Shown here piece after piece: positions 23,215 through 33,918 of a DNA stretch of 64,000 nucleotides. Location: contig NC_058195.1 of the NCBI RefSeq assembly GCF_907165205.1, positions 25,812,936 to 25,876,935 on the forward strand. Direction: 5' to 3'. This DNA is from Coccinella septempunctata. Its lineage: Eukaryota > Arthropoda > Insecta > Coleoptera > Coccinellidae. Position 1 is the stretch's first letter; each line of letters starts with the position of its first letter. The position numbers and the translations under genes are program-made. The notes beneath the pieces are model-generated. The model was given only the letters and a program-made list of their open reading frames with translations, had not been told where the DNA came from and ran no database searches.

Positions 23215-23710
23215 ATTCATATTTCTTTGAACGAGACGGTGAATTTGAGGACTGATGTACAGAATTTGAGCACAATATATCACAATATTTTAGAGAGGTA
23301 TAAACGGATGATTCGTTCTTGAAGAATTTCAGGAACATACCAGCTACTGTGATATTAGATTACCATATGACGCTCGATGCTCTGTATATGTCAGATAATA
23401 CGGAGTCTGGTTCAGTTGTTTATTGTAGGAAATGAAAGATTTTGAATAATTTTTATCTATTGACAAATGGACCTTTATATTGAGTTTTTAAAAGAATTGA
23501 CGACACAGTTTTATGTCCACCTCAGAATATTATGAGGGATAATCCATATGAATAGGTATGTGTTTTTAAGTATGTTTTTTATATTACTCTATTGTATATT
23601 GTATTGTGTGGTATTGTATATTGTATTTTATTTCTACACCTACTAGATTATACTGTTTTCATATTATGGCACTATGTTGCGCCCCATATTTTCAATGTCG
23701 TTCTGTTTCC

Positions 23711-23751
23711 AGCCTTGAAAAAGACCAGAAATAAAGGTCGAAACGTCGGCA
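23711..23751 (+). ncRNA. Hammerhead-like motif, degenerate
   Basis: The order is TTGAAAAAGACC, a short loop, then GGTCGAAACGTCGG: a GACC/GGTC stem II followed by the GAAAC and GTC words of hammerhead ribozymes, which are known from Penelope elements. The CUGANGA core is not intact, so cleavage is doubtful. Confidence 0.3.
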
Positions 23752-25074
23752 TCTCATTAAGGATTTTTATTTTCCCCTGTCCTCTTTGCCACTACATGGT
23801 TGATTATTTAAAAAGTCAGGACACGAATACCAGTGATGAATTGTTTAGAACTTACTTCATTTTTAGTTCGAGATCTCGTCATGACGCTTATGTTTCCAAC
23901 TATTCCGTTTGTCATTTCTTTGAGTTCTTCTGAATCTATTTTAATACGCGATAAGGCATCTGCTGTTACATTTTCTGAACCTTTTACATAATGAACCGTG
24001 AAGTTATATTCTTCTAAAATCAAACGGAATTTGGATAATCGACTAAAAATCGGTGATCAGTTAAGATTTCAAATTTCCGTCCATACAATTAAAATCTGAA
24101 ATGTTTGACTGACCAAACTATTGCTAAGAGCTCTTTTTCAATTGTACTATACTTCTTTTCTGCTGGATACAAACTTCGTGGAGCAAAGGCAATAGCCAAG
24201 AGGATGGTCATTAGAATTTAATAAAACTGAGCCTAACGCAAATCCCATAGCATCCATTCTTAGAATGAATTCGTTTTTCTCTGAAAAATCTGGATATTGA
24301 AGAATAGAGGCTGTCAGAAGGCAATCTTCCGTCCATTGAAAAATTTTTCCTTTGCGTGACAAGTTGTTCAAAGGTTGAGCGATTTCTGCATAATTTTGAA
24401 TGAATTTCCTATAATGATTAGTCAATGCAACAAAATGTTTTACTTCCTCAGAGATTGTAGTTACGGGATATGGTGAAATAGCATCAATTTTTTCTGGATC
24501 TGGCGAAATGCCTTTATCCGAAATGATAAGACCTAGATACAACATTTCCTTCTTCAAGAATTCACATTTACTAGAATTAAATTTCAAATTAACCTCTGTG
24601 ATACTTTCTCTAAATTTTGATTATGATTTCACAACGAATGTCCAAAGACTATTGAATCATCCAAATAAATAAAACATGAATCGCAATTTCAACCTGACAT
24701 AGCTATTATAATAAGTCTTGAAAATGAGCTGGGGCTTGTTTTCAATCCCATTCCTAATCTTTTCATTTGATATTGATCTCTTTCAGTTGTAAATGCTGTA
24801 TATGGTCTGCTATCGGGATGCAGTTCTAACTGATAATATCCTTGTGCTAAATCTAGATTTAGCATTTTCTCATCTAGATGAGAAAAGTAAGTTGCTCCTG
24901 ACAAGCAATCTAATATTCCAGTAATGTTTGGTAATGGAAATTTATCACCTTAAATTTGCTTCTTCAGTAATCTATTATCTAATAATACTCGAAATTTCTT
25001 AACTCCGTTGTGATCTGGTTTCTTTGATACTATTAGTAACGGTGAGGACCATTCAGATCTGGCTTCCTCTATAG

Positions 25075-25944
25075 AGTCATTCGGGGCAACTGTGCGCACT
25101 TTTACCTTTCAAGCCATACCCTATTTCAAATGTTGAAGCTAGCAAAATTAAAACATATTCATAAGATAGAGAATTTTCTAATCTATAGAATAACATCAAA
25201 AAGCAAACAAACAAAAACTTTTTTTTCCGCAAAAAGAAAATTTATACTGAAAGTCGGAGTGCGTTCACATGCCCCGTATTGCGGGTAAGTGTACGCACCC
25301 TCACGGGGTAAGTGAACGCATTGCTTAGTGAACCACACAATCAAAACAAATTACAATATAATGTCATCAAAATGTTACAATATTAGAGAAATGCTGTTTA
25401 TTGTCAATACAGAAGCGCCTTTTTACAAGCACTGCATTATTGTTTCACCATTCCTGGTGAACACAACACTTGATACATTCCGCTGTTGGTGGCTCTTCAT
25501 ATTTTTCTGAACAAATAGGACAATATTGATCGAGTCTTAACCAAGAAAATCAACAATGTCATAATTTATTCCTCACTGAACTGATGCCCATATAACGAAT
25601 CTATGCGCACACTTACCCGCGCACACTTTCCCCAGTAAGCAAAAAATTGAATTGACTTTCTTATAGAGTTGAGCAGCTCAGAGAACATTATCGAATAAAA
25701 TATTGTTTAACACTGTCGGAACTTGGGCCTGGCAGAATTTGCAGAGATGCTAAAAATCAACAAGTAAACTAGTGATTGCAAATAAAAAGTTAACGAAACG
25801 TCGCATGGCGCACTCCCATGAAAAACTAATTTGGCGATTCTGCGCCCTTGCTTCACCCAAATGAACCCCTCTTTTATACTTTGCATAGTCGAGATATACG
25901 CACTGCGCACACTTACCCTCTGCGCTCAGTCACCCCGAATGACT
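25075..25944. mobile_element. Non-autonomous inverted-repeat element with subterminal repeats
   Basis: Ends match as AGTCATTCGGGG...CCCCGAATGACT; the inversion runs about 28 bp with mismatches. A 15-bp word TGCGCACACTTACCC and its reverse GGGTAAGTGTACGCA occur at least six times (about 25091, 25283, 25305, 25603, 25619, 25904). It interrupts the gypsy RT near its N-terminus. No frame of interest inside; the superfamily is not clear because the duplication is ambiguous. Confidence 0.75.
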
Positions 25945-26004
25945 TTAATTCCGTCTCGTAGCATTTTGTCTACTTGTTTATGAATTTCATTTTTCTGTGA
26001 ATGC

Positions 26005-26107
26005 GGTAATCTATACAGTTTCACCAATTTATACCAACAGAAAATTTTACTCAAACCAGAAGCTCAACCAGTTTTCAACCAGTTTATGTGAAACTGTTTA
26101 GATTACC
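26005..26107. mobile_element. 103-bp miniature inverted-repeat element
   Basis: GGTAATCTATACAGTTTCAC and GTGAAACTGTTTAGATTACC form 20-bp terminal inverted repeats with one mismatch inside the gypsy relic. Confidence 0.6.
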
Positions 26108-26373
26108 TTTAACTTCGTGTAGACACATGAAAAATATCTGCATACTTGGCACAAATTTTCTGTACGGAAGCTATTTCTTCCTTGTTCAATGATTTCATAT
26201 AAATTGAATCTAATATTTCATCTACTCTTTGTACGGATATTTCATTTCTACCATAATTTATAACATCGAAATTTGAAGGAAAATTTTATTTTGACAATTG
26301 TTCCGTCATTTTTATTGTATTTTCCTTCATTATAAATATGTACGTAACCTTTTAAATCAAATAAATTGATATC

Positions 26374-27466
26374 CCCTAATAGCACAAAGTAGTCCTATGG
26401 ACATCCATAGGACGTCCTCTTCGGACATTACGGACATCCATGGGACGTCCATTTCTGGTACAATGGAGACTATACCATAAACCTACTTGAAGGAACATAT
26501 TCATTATATTGTTAACTGATTTATGGAATAGTAGTCGATTAATACAGAAATACCATATAATAAAAACTAAAGTCTTAAAACTCAAACATAGAGTCTTTTA
26601 TAATAGTAATTACTCAAATATTTAGTCTTCGTTCATTATAACGTTATACATAATAAAATATTCATAAGATATTTATATACTACAAAGCGGAAAAATGGAG
26701 TTTAGTGAAAAATAATATTAAATTTTGGTGTTCATTGATATACATGTATGTATTATCTGGTCCATATTACGGACTCCTAGTGAATATTCGGTATGGACAT
26801 TCAAAAGATGTCCCTACCGGATATCCACTAGGTATCCGTGATGGACGTTATACGGACCATGTAATGTGTATATGTAATTTGGTCCATATTACGTCCATTA
26901 CAGACTCCTAGTGAATATCCAGTATGGACATTCAAAAGATGTCCCTACCGGATATCCACTAGGTGTCCGTGATGAGCGTTGTACGGACCATGTAACATAT
27001 ACATGTTATTTGGTCCATATTACGGCCCTTACGGACTCCTAATGAATATCCAGTATGGACATTCAAAAGATGTCCCTACCGGATATCCAATAGGTGTCCG
27101 TCATGGACGTTATACGGACCATGTAATATATATGTATAAGTTATATGGTCCGTACTATGTTTATCACGGACACCTAATGGATATCCAGTAAGGACATATT
27201 TTTGACATTGCCTGTATTAAGTCGGTCAGGGACTATTTTGGAACTATATGATACGGACATATGTCATATAGTCCGTATTATGTCCATCACGGTCATCCAA
27301 TGGATATCCGATACGGACATTGTACATAAATCGGACTAACAATGGATATATAATGATGGACGTCCAAAAACTGTCCGGAAACGGTCGTCCAAAGGACATA
27401 CAAATCAAGTCCATGGACGTTCCGACGTTAAATGGACATGGACATGGACGTTGTGTACTATTAGGG
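26374..27466. mobile_element. 1.1-kb inverted-repeat element built of tandem palindromic units
   Basis: It begins CCCTAATAGCACAAAG and ends ...TACTATTAGGG. The body repeats GGACAT, GGTCCGTA and ATCCG words on both strands and includes three or more units of about 125-135 bp. It lies inside the LINE endonuclease. No transposase; no clear target duplication. Confidence 0.65.
26757..27200. repeat. Tandem array, about 3.5 units of 125-135 bp
   Basis: Each unit starts near TGGTCCATATTACG, contains TATGGACATTCAAAAGATGT and CTACCGGATATCCA, and ends TACGGACCATGTAA. The start and end of a unit are inverted copies of each other, so units can fold alone. Starts lie at about 26758, 26880, 27010 and 27148. 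Confidence 0.8.
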
Positions 27467-28079
27467 ACATGTACTGTAAATGTTTCTGTTAGTACAATTA
27501 TGTCAAATTCTATCATAGTCCTTTCCAGAAGTAGTTCAAACTCTTCAAAATTCATTTGCATGCTCCTTATGTTCATTTATAGAATATTGAACTTTTTTTC
27601 AATCTTAAATTTATTTATTTCATCAATATTTTCAATGATAATAGTATCAAAGTCGTCATTTCGATATTGTCTTATATAAGGGTTCATTTCGGCTTCAGTG
27701 ATTCATGCGAATTTACAAAATATAATTTTACTATTATAATATTAATTCAACCTTTTTCCCAAATCAATTTAGTTCCATATTTTCCAAATAAAATTTCCTC
27801 ACTAGTATATACAATATGCATTCACTGGGATTTACTCACCGTTTTAAGTGGAAGCTAATCTTTTCTCTCGGATGTGTACTTTTGTCTTAGTTGTATGCCA
27901 GAACTTTTTGTCTTTGGAGGAGATCTGATATTATTGGGAAATATTTTTTTATGAGTTGCCAGATGAGATGTATTATGGACTTTCTTATTTTTCTCTTCTA
28001 TTTTTGTATCCCCTAGTTCCTCTTCCCGCATTACGGTATTTTGTTCTTCATCCTTTTTGCCATCATCATTTCTACGACT

Positions 28080-28357
28080 TAAGCTACATTCACAATCAAT
28101 TCACGGGCCGAAGTGAAGCTTAGCAGATGGCGTTCTCTGTTACCATTCACAATGAAATTCAAGATAAAATTTCTTGCAAGTTGCAAACTATCACTTCAGC
28201 AAGGAATTTCGTGCCGGCTTTGGATGATGCTGATGCTTATGTTTTGATCAGTTACATTTTTGGTTCATTTGAGTATTTAGTTCCAAGATTATTGCGAATG
28301 GTAAATTTCGTGCCGAAGTGCACTTCGGCCAGCGAATTGATTGTGAATGCAGCTTTA
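28080..28357. mobile_element. MITE with about 35-bp terminal inverted repeats
   Basis: TAAGCTACATTCACAATCAA and its partner TTGATTGTGAATGCAGCTTTA bound a 278-bp element; the inversion continues through a GGCCGAAGTG / CACTTCGGCC block. It sits just downstream of the LINE ORF1. No coding content expected. Confidence 0.75.
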
Positions 28358-28377
28358 GGCTAGGTGTATTTGGGGCA

Positions 28378-29058
28378 CTATTTGCTTTCAGAGCTTTCTC
28401 GCTTGAGCTCTCTAAATCTTCCAAGGTGTAGGTACGATTTTTCCCCTATTATCAATTTGTTTCCTTTTATGTAAGATCTCTCTGAATTCTCTGAATATTT
28501 TGATGTGGCCTCTCGTAAAAATGTCCTCAACTTTTGGATGTCCTGACCTTGTCTCAGAGTCAGATCATTCGCAATCGCCACTTCTGTATCCTTTAGTTTT
28601 TTTATATGTTTGAATACAATTTTCTTACTTTGGTAAGAAATGAACTCCACCTTAATGGGGCTATTTTTCCTTCTTCCCAATGTGTAATAGTCGTTTATTT
28701 CCTTCGGTTCAATCTGTATGTCCAACAAACGATTTATTTCCCCACAAAGGTACTGCGCCGTTAATGTATTTCCTCTTTTTAGACCAAAAATTATAATGCT
28801 ATTCTTGTTACAATATTGTTCTGTTCTTTCGAATCTTTTCTTCAAGATCTCGTTTTCTCTTTCTAGTACTTCATTTTTATTTTTAAGTGCCTGAATTTCC
28901 AACAGCAGTCTTACCTCCGTAACCGAAATACAACTCTTAACCTCCTCTTTAGAACGCTTGATTTCTTGTAATAGGCTTACCAATGTTACATTATCCTCGG
29001 TCTCGTTCTGTGGCATCATATCAGTAAAGTTTGCTGGTGTATGGTACTCTTTATTCAC
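28378..29058 (-). CDS. LINE ORF1 protein (coiled coil plus RRM-like region)
   Basis: 226 intact codons. Residues about 30-85 form a Leu/Glu/Lys-rich coiled coil (EIKRSKEEV...EIQALKNKNEVLERENEI), followed by an RRM-like segment (NKNSIIIFGLK, then KVEFISYQSKKIVFKHIKKL) as in ORF1 proteins of many insect LINEs. ORF1 binds RNA and helps retrotransposition; here it is orphaned because ORF2 downstream is broken and lacks RT. The residue just before the first Met is open, so a longer start cannot be excluded. Confidence 0.75.
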   Translation of the reverse strand: MNKEYHTPANFTDMMPQNETEDNVTLVSLLQEIKRSKEEVKSCISVTEVRLLLEIQALKNKNEVLERENEILKKRFERTEQYCNKNSIIIFGLKRGNTLTAQYLCGEINRLLDIQIEPKEINDYYTLGRRKNSPIKVEFISYQSKKIVFKHIKKLKDTEVAIANDLTLRQGQDIQKLRTFLREATSKYSENSERSYIKGNKLIIGEKSYLHLGRFRELKRESSESK

Positions 29059-29326
29059 TCTCGATTTAGCTTCCTCACTTATCTCCTGAATGCATATGGG
29101 TGATCACATGTATACACAAGGTATAAGTACTTGTCTTAATTTTTCGACCAATTTTCACCTTTGCAGGAAAAATTTATGAATTATCTATAAATCGAATTTT
29201 ATTATGTGATGAAGAATTTTCTTATCTACGTTTCTATATAATTTTTGTAATTTTCACTCTACTTGAAACGATCAATAATATCGCTTATTTATTCTTCTGC
29301 CGCTCGATATGTTATGAATGTGAAAG
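29059..29326. other. Short gap, nothing recognised
   Basis: A+T-rich stretch between LINE ORF1 and the mariner terminal repeat, possibly LINE 5' UTR. Confidence 0.3.
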
Positions 29327-29606
29327 TGTATCAACAAGTGGACCCAGAAGAATATTATCAGTTTAGATCCACTCGATGTGCAATATTCAGGGACGGACTC
29401 CGGGACCCCCAATTCAGATTGGGTTTTTCAATAGTAATTTTTTTTAAGCGGCCAAAATTTTATGGGAAAATTATACCTAAATGTATAAGAAGTTGAATAT
29501 TATAAGGTTATATCCACTCATTATTCAATTATTTCATTTTCTAGGCATTAGTTTTTCATTTCATTCATTTTCCATATCTTCACTATTTTCATCCCAATAG
29601 ATTTCA

Positions 29607-30018
29607 TTGAATATGGGTCTTAAGTATAATGAACTGATTGGATCACATTTTTTTGGACGTCGTACGTTGAATTCACAAATTCATTTAGATTTTTTAAATC
29701 ATCGTTCAACTGAATTATTAGCAAATGACAACCAACGTGGGATTTATTTCCAATACGACGGGACTCCGCCTGATTACAATCTACAGGTCTGTGAATTCTT
29801 GCACAACCGCTACGATGGTCGTGATATAGGTCGGGGGAGTACTATTCCATAGCCAGCAAGATCGCCTGACCTTTCGCCACTAGATAATTTCTTATGCGGT
29901 TACATGCGAGAAGTAGTTTACAACGTTGAAATAAATTCCGAGGAAAAACTCAAACAAACGATTGAAGCAGCTTGTATCAACATTAGGAGTATTTCCGTAG
30001 TGATAAGGAAATCAACCC
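29607..30018 (+). pseudogene. DD41D mariner transposase, C-terminal half, first part
   Basis: Two frames separated by a TAG at about 29850 (CCATAG where Trp-Pro is expected). It holds the second Asp (YDGTPP) and third Asp (SPLD) regions. The remaining 19 codons lie beyond the Foldback insert at 33928-33986, ending in TGA. The first catalytic Asp and the helix-turn-helix region are absent. Confidence 0.7.
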
Positions 30019-30027
30019 GTCATATTT

Positions 30028-31119
30028 GTGTCCGTGAACTTAGCACCCACATTTTCAAAAATGAAGAAAATTTTTTTTGCATTCGTTAGTAACTCGTTAG
30101 TAACTATTTGTAACACAAAAATTTCCGTTTGTACCTTAAAGATACTGGTAGAAAAACACCGCATTCCGCTGGGTGCTAACTTCACGGGCACCCACTGTTC
30201 GATTTTTAGCGAAAAATAAAATACACTCGGGAAGTCCATCGTTAGTAACTATTTGTAACACAAAAATTTTCGTTTGTAACCTAACCTATGATGGGAAAAT
30301 AACACCCCCAAAATGCGAAGTTAGCACCCACATTTTCGAAAATGAAGATAATTTTTTTTGCATTCGTTAGTAAATCGTTAGTAACTATTTGTAACACAAA
30401 AATTTTCGTTTGTAACCTAACCTATGATTAGAGAAGGACACCCCCAAAATGCGAAGTTAGCACCCACTTTTCGAAAATGACGAAAATTTTGCGAAAAATA
30501 AAGTACAGTTGGGAAGTTCATCGTTAGTAACGACTCGTAACACCCAAATTTTTGTTCGTAACCTCACCTATAACGGGAAAATGACACCCTCAAAATGCGA
30601 AGTTAGCACCCACATTTTCGAAAATGAAGATAATTTTTTTTGCATTCGTTTGTAACTCGTTAGTAACTATTTGTAAAACGAAAATTTTCGTTTGTAACCT
30701 AACCTATGATGAAAAAATGACACCCCCAAAATGCGAAGTTAGCACCCACATTTTCGAAAATGAAGATAATTTTTTTTGCATTCGTTTGTAACTCGTTAGT
30801 AACTATTTGTAACACGAAAATTTTCGTTTGTAACCTAACCTATGATGAAAAAATGACACCCCCAAAATGCGAAGTTAGCACCCACATTTTCGAAAATGAA
30901 GACAATTTTTTTGCATTCTTTCGTTGCTCGTTAGTAACTATTTGTAACACGAAAATTTTCATTTGTACCTCAAAGATAATGCCAGAAAAACACCGCATTC
31001 CACTGGGTGCTTACTTACTTATTAGAATATAGTACATCGCTAGTAACTTTGTATCAAGGTTTGTAACCTAACATATATTGGTAAAATATGACACCCTCAA
31101 AATGCGAAGTTAGCAAATA
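30028..31119. repeat. Left arm: tandem units of about 136 bp
   Basis: Anchors GCGAAGTTAGCACCCA occur at about 30315, 30451, 30596, 30733, 30869 and a variant at 31104. Each unit contains GTTAGTAACTATTTGTAACA. Mirror of the right arm. Confidence 0.85.
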
Positions 31120-31154
31120 CACATTTTTAGGAAAATCTCAAAAACACGAAATAA

Positions 31155-31358
31155 GAATATCTCATTCAGGCAACGTTTCGGATAACTTGAGGAACTCGCA
31201 TTGGGAATTTCTAATTCATGTCACGTTCGCGATAACTTTAGGAACTCACATTGAGAATTTATTATTCTGGTTATATTCGGGATAACTTCAGAAAGTCGCA
31301 ATAAGAAATGCTCATTGATGTTAAGTTTGAGACATCTTCTGGTACTCGCAATAAGATG
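31155..31358. repeat. Four degenerate 51-bp tandem units
   Basis: Each unit contains a variant of GGATAACTTGAGGAACTCGC (near 31180, 31231, 31281 and 31333) in the transition from left arm to centre. Confidence 0.6.
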
Positions 31359-31501
31359 AAACCTGGAAAAAGCAATCTGAGGTCTCTGAGATTTCTCCTG
31401 CGTACACCAGTGAGAATGTCGCTTAGTTAAGGCACATAGCGATCGTCGAGACCTCGCAATAGGAGTTCGCATAAGATCCTCATTATAACCTCCCAGAGAT
31501 C

Positions 31502-32202
31502 TCGCGGAGAAGTCTGTGTTGCCTGGGTAGGGCTTTCCAACGAGAAATTAATGAAAATAAGGAAGATCTTAAAATATTCAACCTACTCGGTACATTAGCT
31601 ACCAAAGGATCGGGCAGCCAATTTTATCAGGAAAGAGCTGTGTTCCTCAGTGAACTCTACGAACAACAAAAGCTGACGATAAACCACCAAATCGTTAAAG
31701 TGGACTGCCAAGATAATATCATATCTACTATACAAAAAATGGGACAAGGATTATATAGTGTGATAGAAAAGTGTAAGTGCATGGAATGCTCTCACGAAGA
31801 AACGTTCACACGAATGTATAAAACCATTCAGCTGACTGAGCCTAAAAACCTCGAAAACACGCTTCTGGAATCACTGCAAGGACAGTTAATTGCAGAATGT
31901 GTTCTGAGGCAACATTAGTGGACAATGAATTCAGCACTCATATTTTCATTGATACGAGTGAAGCCGAAAATGTAAAGTTGGAAAATTTGCCTTTGAATTT
32001 GAATTTTCCTGAACATCAGTTCATATTACGGGGTTCGGTATGTTACCAGAAATCACATACTAGGACGAGCTTGGGACACTACATTGCTATCTGTCGGAGA
32101 AATAATGGAGCGCTGGGGTTATACAATGATATGTCCAAAAAAATGAAAATTGTACCAAAAACAGTGGTACTGGACGTCCACCTACTATTGTATAGTATTT
32201 GA
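31502..32202 (+). pseudogene. Ubiquitin-specific-protease-like (C19) C-terminal domain relic
   Basis: One frame runs from at least 31502 to 31918, and a second from 31897 to 32202 continues it after a frameshift. The first contains ENKEDLKIFNLLGTLATKG and a Cys-rich KCKCMECSHEETF, similar to the zinc finger of USP enzymes. The second has HQFILRGSVCY, GHYIAICRRNNG and LYNDMSKKM, then HLLLYS: the His box (GHYxA) and the acidic/Asn box (YND) of USP catalytic domains. The N-terminal Cys box is not seen, so no active enzyme is expected. USPs remove ubiquitin from proteins. Within a transposon this may be a captured host fragment or a gene of an autonomous partner element. The assignment is by motif pattern only. 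Confidence 0.5.
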
Positions 32203-32659
32203 AAAATTTTATATTTTACCATGTAAATTTATTTTGAAAATATACTTCCTCTTAAAATATTATTCAATTTATATTCAAAAAACCTAAAACTGATGAGACA
32301 GTGAAAGTCTTGGGTATAAAGACGTTTATTTCATTCCTCCTCCTACCTGACAATTCTTCGACTGCTAGGTGAAATTACGGATAAAAATCAATATGAATTG
32401 GATGTGAGATATGTGGGTATGGATAAAAATACAAAGTTACTTCGAGCACAAACATTAGGCCCCAGACGAAAATTTCCATGAAAAAAATACTTAAATGAAG
32501 CAGAAATTTGTGTCACAAATATGTAGTTATAGAGGAAGTACTCATTTTACGGAAGCAATACACTAATTCAGAATTCTCCAAAATGTGTATATGCTAATTT
32601 TGCACTTTAGGGGTGTTGTCAATTGAAGAGTAGTTTACTAATGAAAAATTATGTGTGTC

Positions 32660-33918
32660 GAACATTTAGTAACAGGGTACTAACGAGTTACAAACGAATG
32701 CAAAAAAATTAATAGTAACTTACGATGAACTTTTCAACTGTACTTTATTTTTCGTGAAAAATCGAACAGTGGATAGCCTTGAAGTTAGCACCCAGAGAAA
32801 TGCGGTGTTTTTCTAGCAGTATCTTTGAGGTACAAACGGAAATTTTTGTGTTACAAATAGTTACTAACGAGTTACGAACGAATCCAGAACGAATTTTCTT
32901 AATTTTCGAAAAAGTGGGTGTTAACTTCGCATTTTGGAGTTGTCATTTTCCCATCATAGGTTAGGTAACAAACGAAAATTTGTGTGTTACGAGTCGTTAC
33001 TAACGATGAACTTCCCAACTGTACTTTATTTTTCGCGAAAAATCGAACAGTGGGTGCCCGTGAAGTTAGCACTCAGCGGAATACGGTGTTATTCTACCAG
33101 TATATTTTAGGTACAAACAAAAATTTTGGTGTTACAAATAGTTACTAACGAGTTACTAACAAATGCAGAAAAAATTTTCGTCATTTTCGAAAATGTGGGT
33201 GCTAACTTCACATTTTGGGGGTGTCATTTTCCTATCATAGTTTAGGTTACAAACGAAAATTTTTGTGTTACAAATAGTTACTAACGAGTTACAAACGAAT
33301 GCAAAAAAAAATTATCTTCATTTTCGAAAATGTGGGTGCTAACTTCACATTTTGAGGGTGTCATTTTTCCGTTATAGGTGAGGTTACAAACAAAAATTTG
33401 TGTGTTACGAGTCGTTACTAACGATGAACTTCCCAACTGTACTCTATTTTTCGCAAAATTTTCGTCATTTCCGAAAATGTGGGTGCTAACTCCATATTTT
33501 GGGGGTGTCATTTTCCCATCATAGGTTAGGTTACAAACGAAAATTTTTGTGTTACAAATAGTTACTAACGAGTTACAAACGAATGCAAAAAAAATTATCT
33601 TCATTTTCGAAAATGTGGGTGCTAACTTCACGTTTTGGGGGTGTCATTTTCCCATCATAGGTTAGGTTACAAACGAAAATTTTTGTGTTACAAATAGTTA
33701 CTAACGATGGACTTCCCAAGTGTATTTTATTTTTCGCGAAAAATCGAACAGTGGGTGCCCGTGAAGTTAGCACCCAGCGGAATGTGGTGTTTTTCTACCA
33801 GTATCCTTAAGGTACAAACGAAAATTTTCGTGTTACAAATAGTTACTAACGAGTTACTAACGAATGCAAAAAAAATTTTCTTCATTTTCGAAAAAGTGGG
33901 TGCTAACTTCACGGACAC
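32660..33918. repeat. Right arm: tandem units, inverse of left arm
   Basis: The units run in reverse complement (GGGTGCTAACTTC, TGTTACAAATAGTTACTAAC) and end at GTTCACGGACAC-type sequence before the 9-bp duplication. Unit number and order differ slightly from the left arm, as expected from slippage. Confidence 0.85.

Larger units (their letters stand above)
23158..23808. other. Insert between RNase H and integrase of the gypsy relic
   Basis: This 650-bp A+T-rich insert separates ALSRI...RSRTKNE from the integrase zinc finger. It starts with a tight hairpin (23161-23214) and contains a hammerhead-like motif (23711-23751). No coding frame is recognised and no target duplication is obvious. Confidence 0.5.
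22378..26285 (-). pseudogene. Ty3/gypsy pol, multiply interrupted
   Basis: Minus-strand order: linker before RT (26285-25945, KEEIASVQKICAKYADIFHV), RT (about 25074-24689, SEWSSPLLIVSKKPD, LDLAQGYYQLELHPDSRPYT), RT thumb and RNase H (24587-23809, LYLGLIISDKGISPDPEKI, HYVKGSENVTADALSRI), integrase (23157-22557, CDDCQRHKDKHSLPL, LVGPLP) and a GPY-like tail to TAA at 22378. The integrase second acidic position reads TYQGTEF instead of SDQGTEF. Insertions sit at 25075-25944, 26005-26107 and about 23158-23808, and there are further stops and frameshifts. The 5' side meets a LINE at about 26286. No LTRs were seen. Confidence 0.85.
26286..29058 (-). pseudogene. LINE with ORF1 and partial APE endonuclease
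   Basis: Minus strand: ORF1 (29058-28378), then the start of an apurinic-type endonuclease (27576-27467, NIRSMQMNFEEF...FDIIVLTETF) and, beyond an inserted element, its continuation (about 26373-26290, NEGKYNKNDGTIVKI). RT and the 3' end are absent: the sequence passes directly into the gypsy relic near 26286. Two inverted-repeat elements (26374-27466 and 28080-28357) have entered it. The intron-less ORF1-ORF2 layout and motifs suit jockey/CR1-type LINEs. Confidence 0.75.
30028..33918. mobile_element. Foldback-like element with long tandem-repeat inverted arms
   Basis: The 3.9-kb element is bounded by a perfect 9-bp duplication GTCATATTT (30019-30027 and 33919-33927), and removing it restores the mariner C-terminus. 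It starts GTGTCCGTGAAC and ends in the inverse. Both arms, over 1 kb each, consist of tandem units of about 136 bp; the centre (about 31120-32660) is single copy. Long inverted repeats made of subrepeats and a 9-bp duplication are the hallmarks of Drosophila Foldback (FB), linked to MULE transposases. The central frame is not an FB transposase but looks like a ubiquitin-specific protease tail. Confidence 0.85.

Noticed and set aside
23592..23933. 113-codon plus-strand ORF with hydrophobic start
   Set aside because: It spans a repeat insert and the antisense of gypsy RNase H; composition and context give no support.
30028..33918. CRISPR-like array
   Set aside because: Units are about 136 bp, A+T-rich and inverted between arms; there are no unique spacers and the context is eukaryotic.
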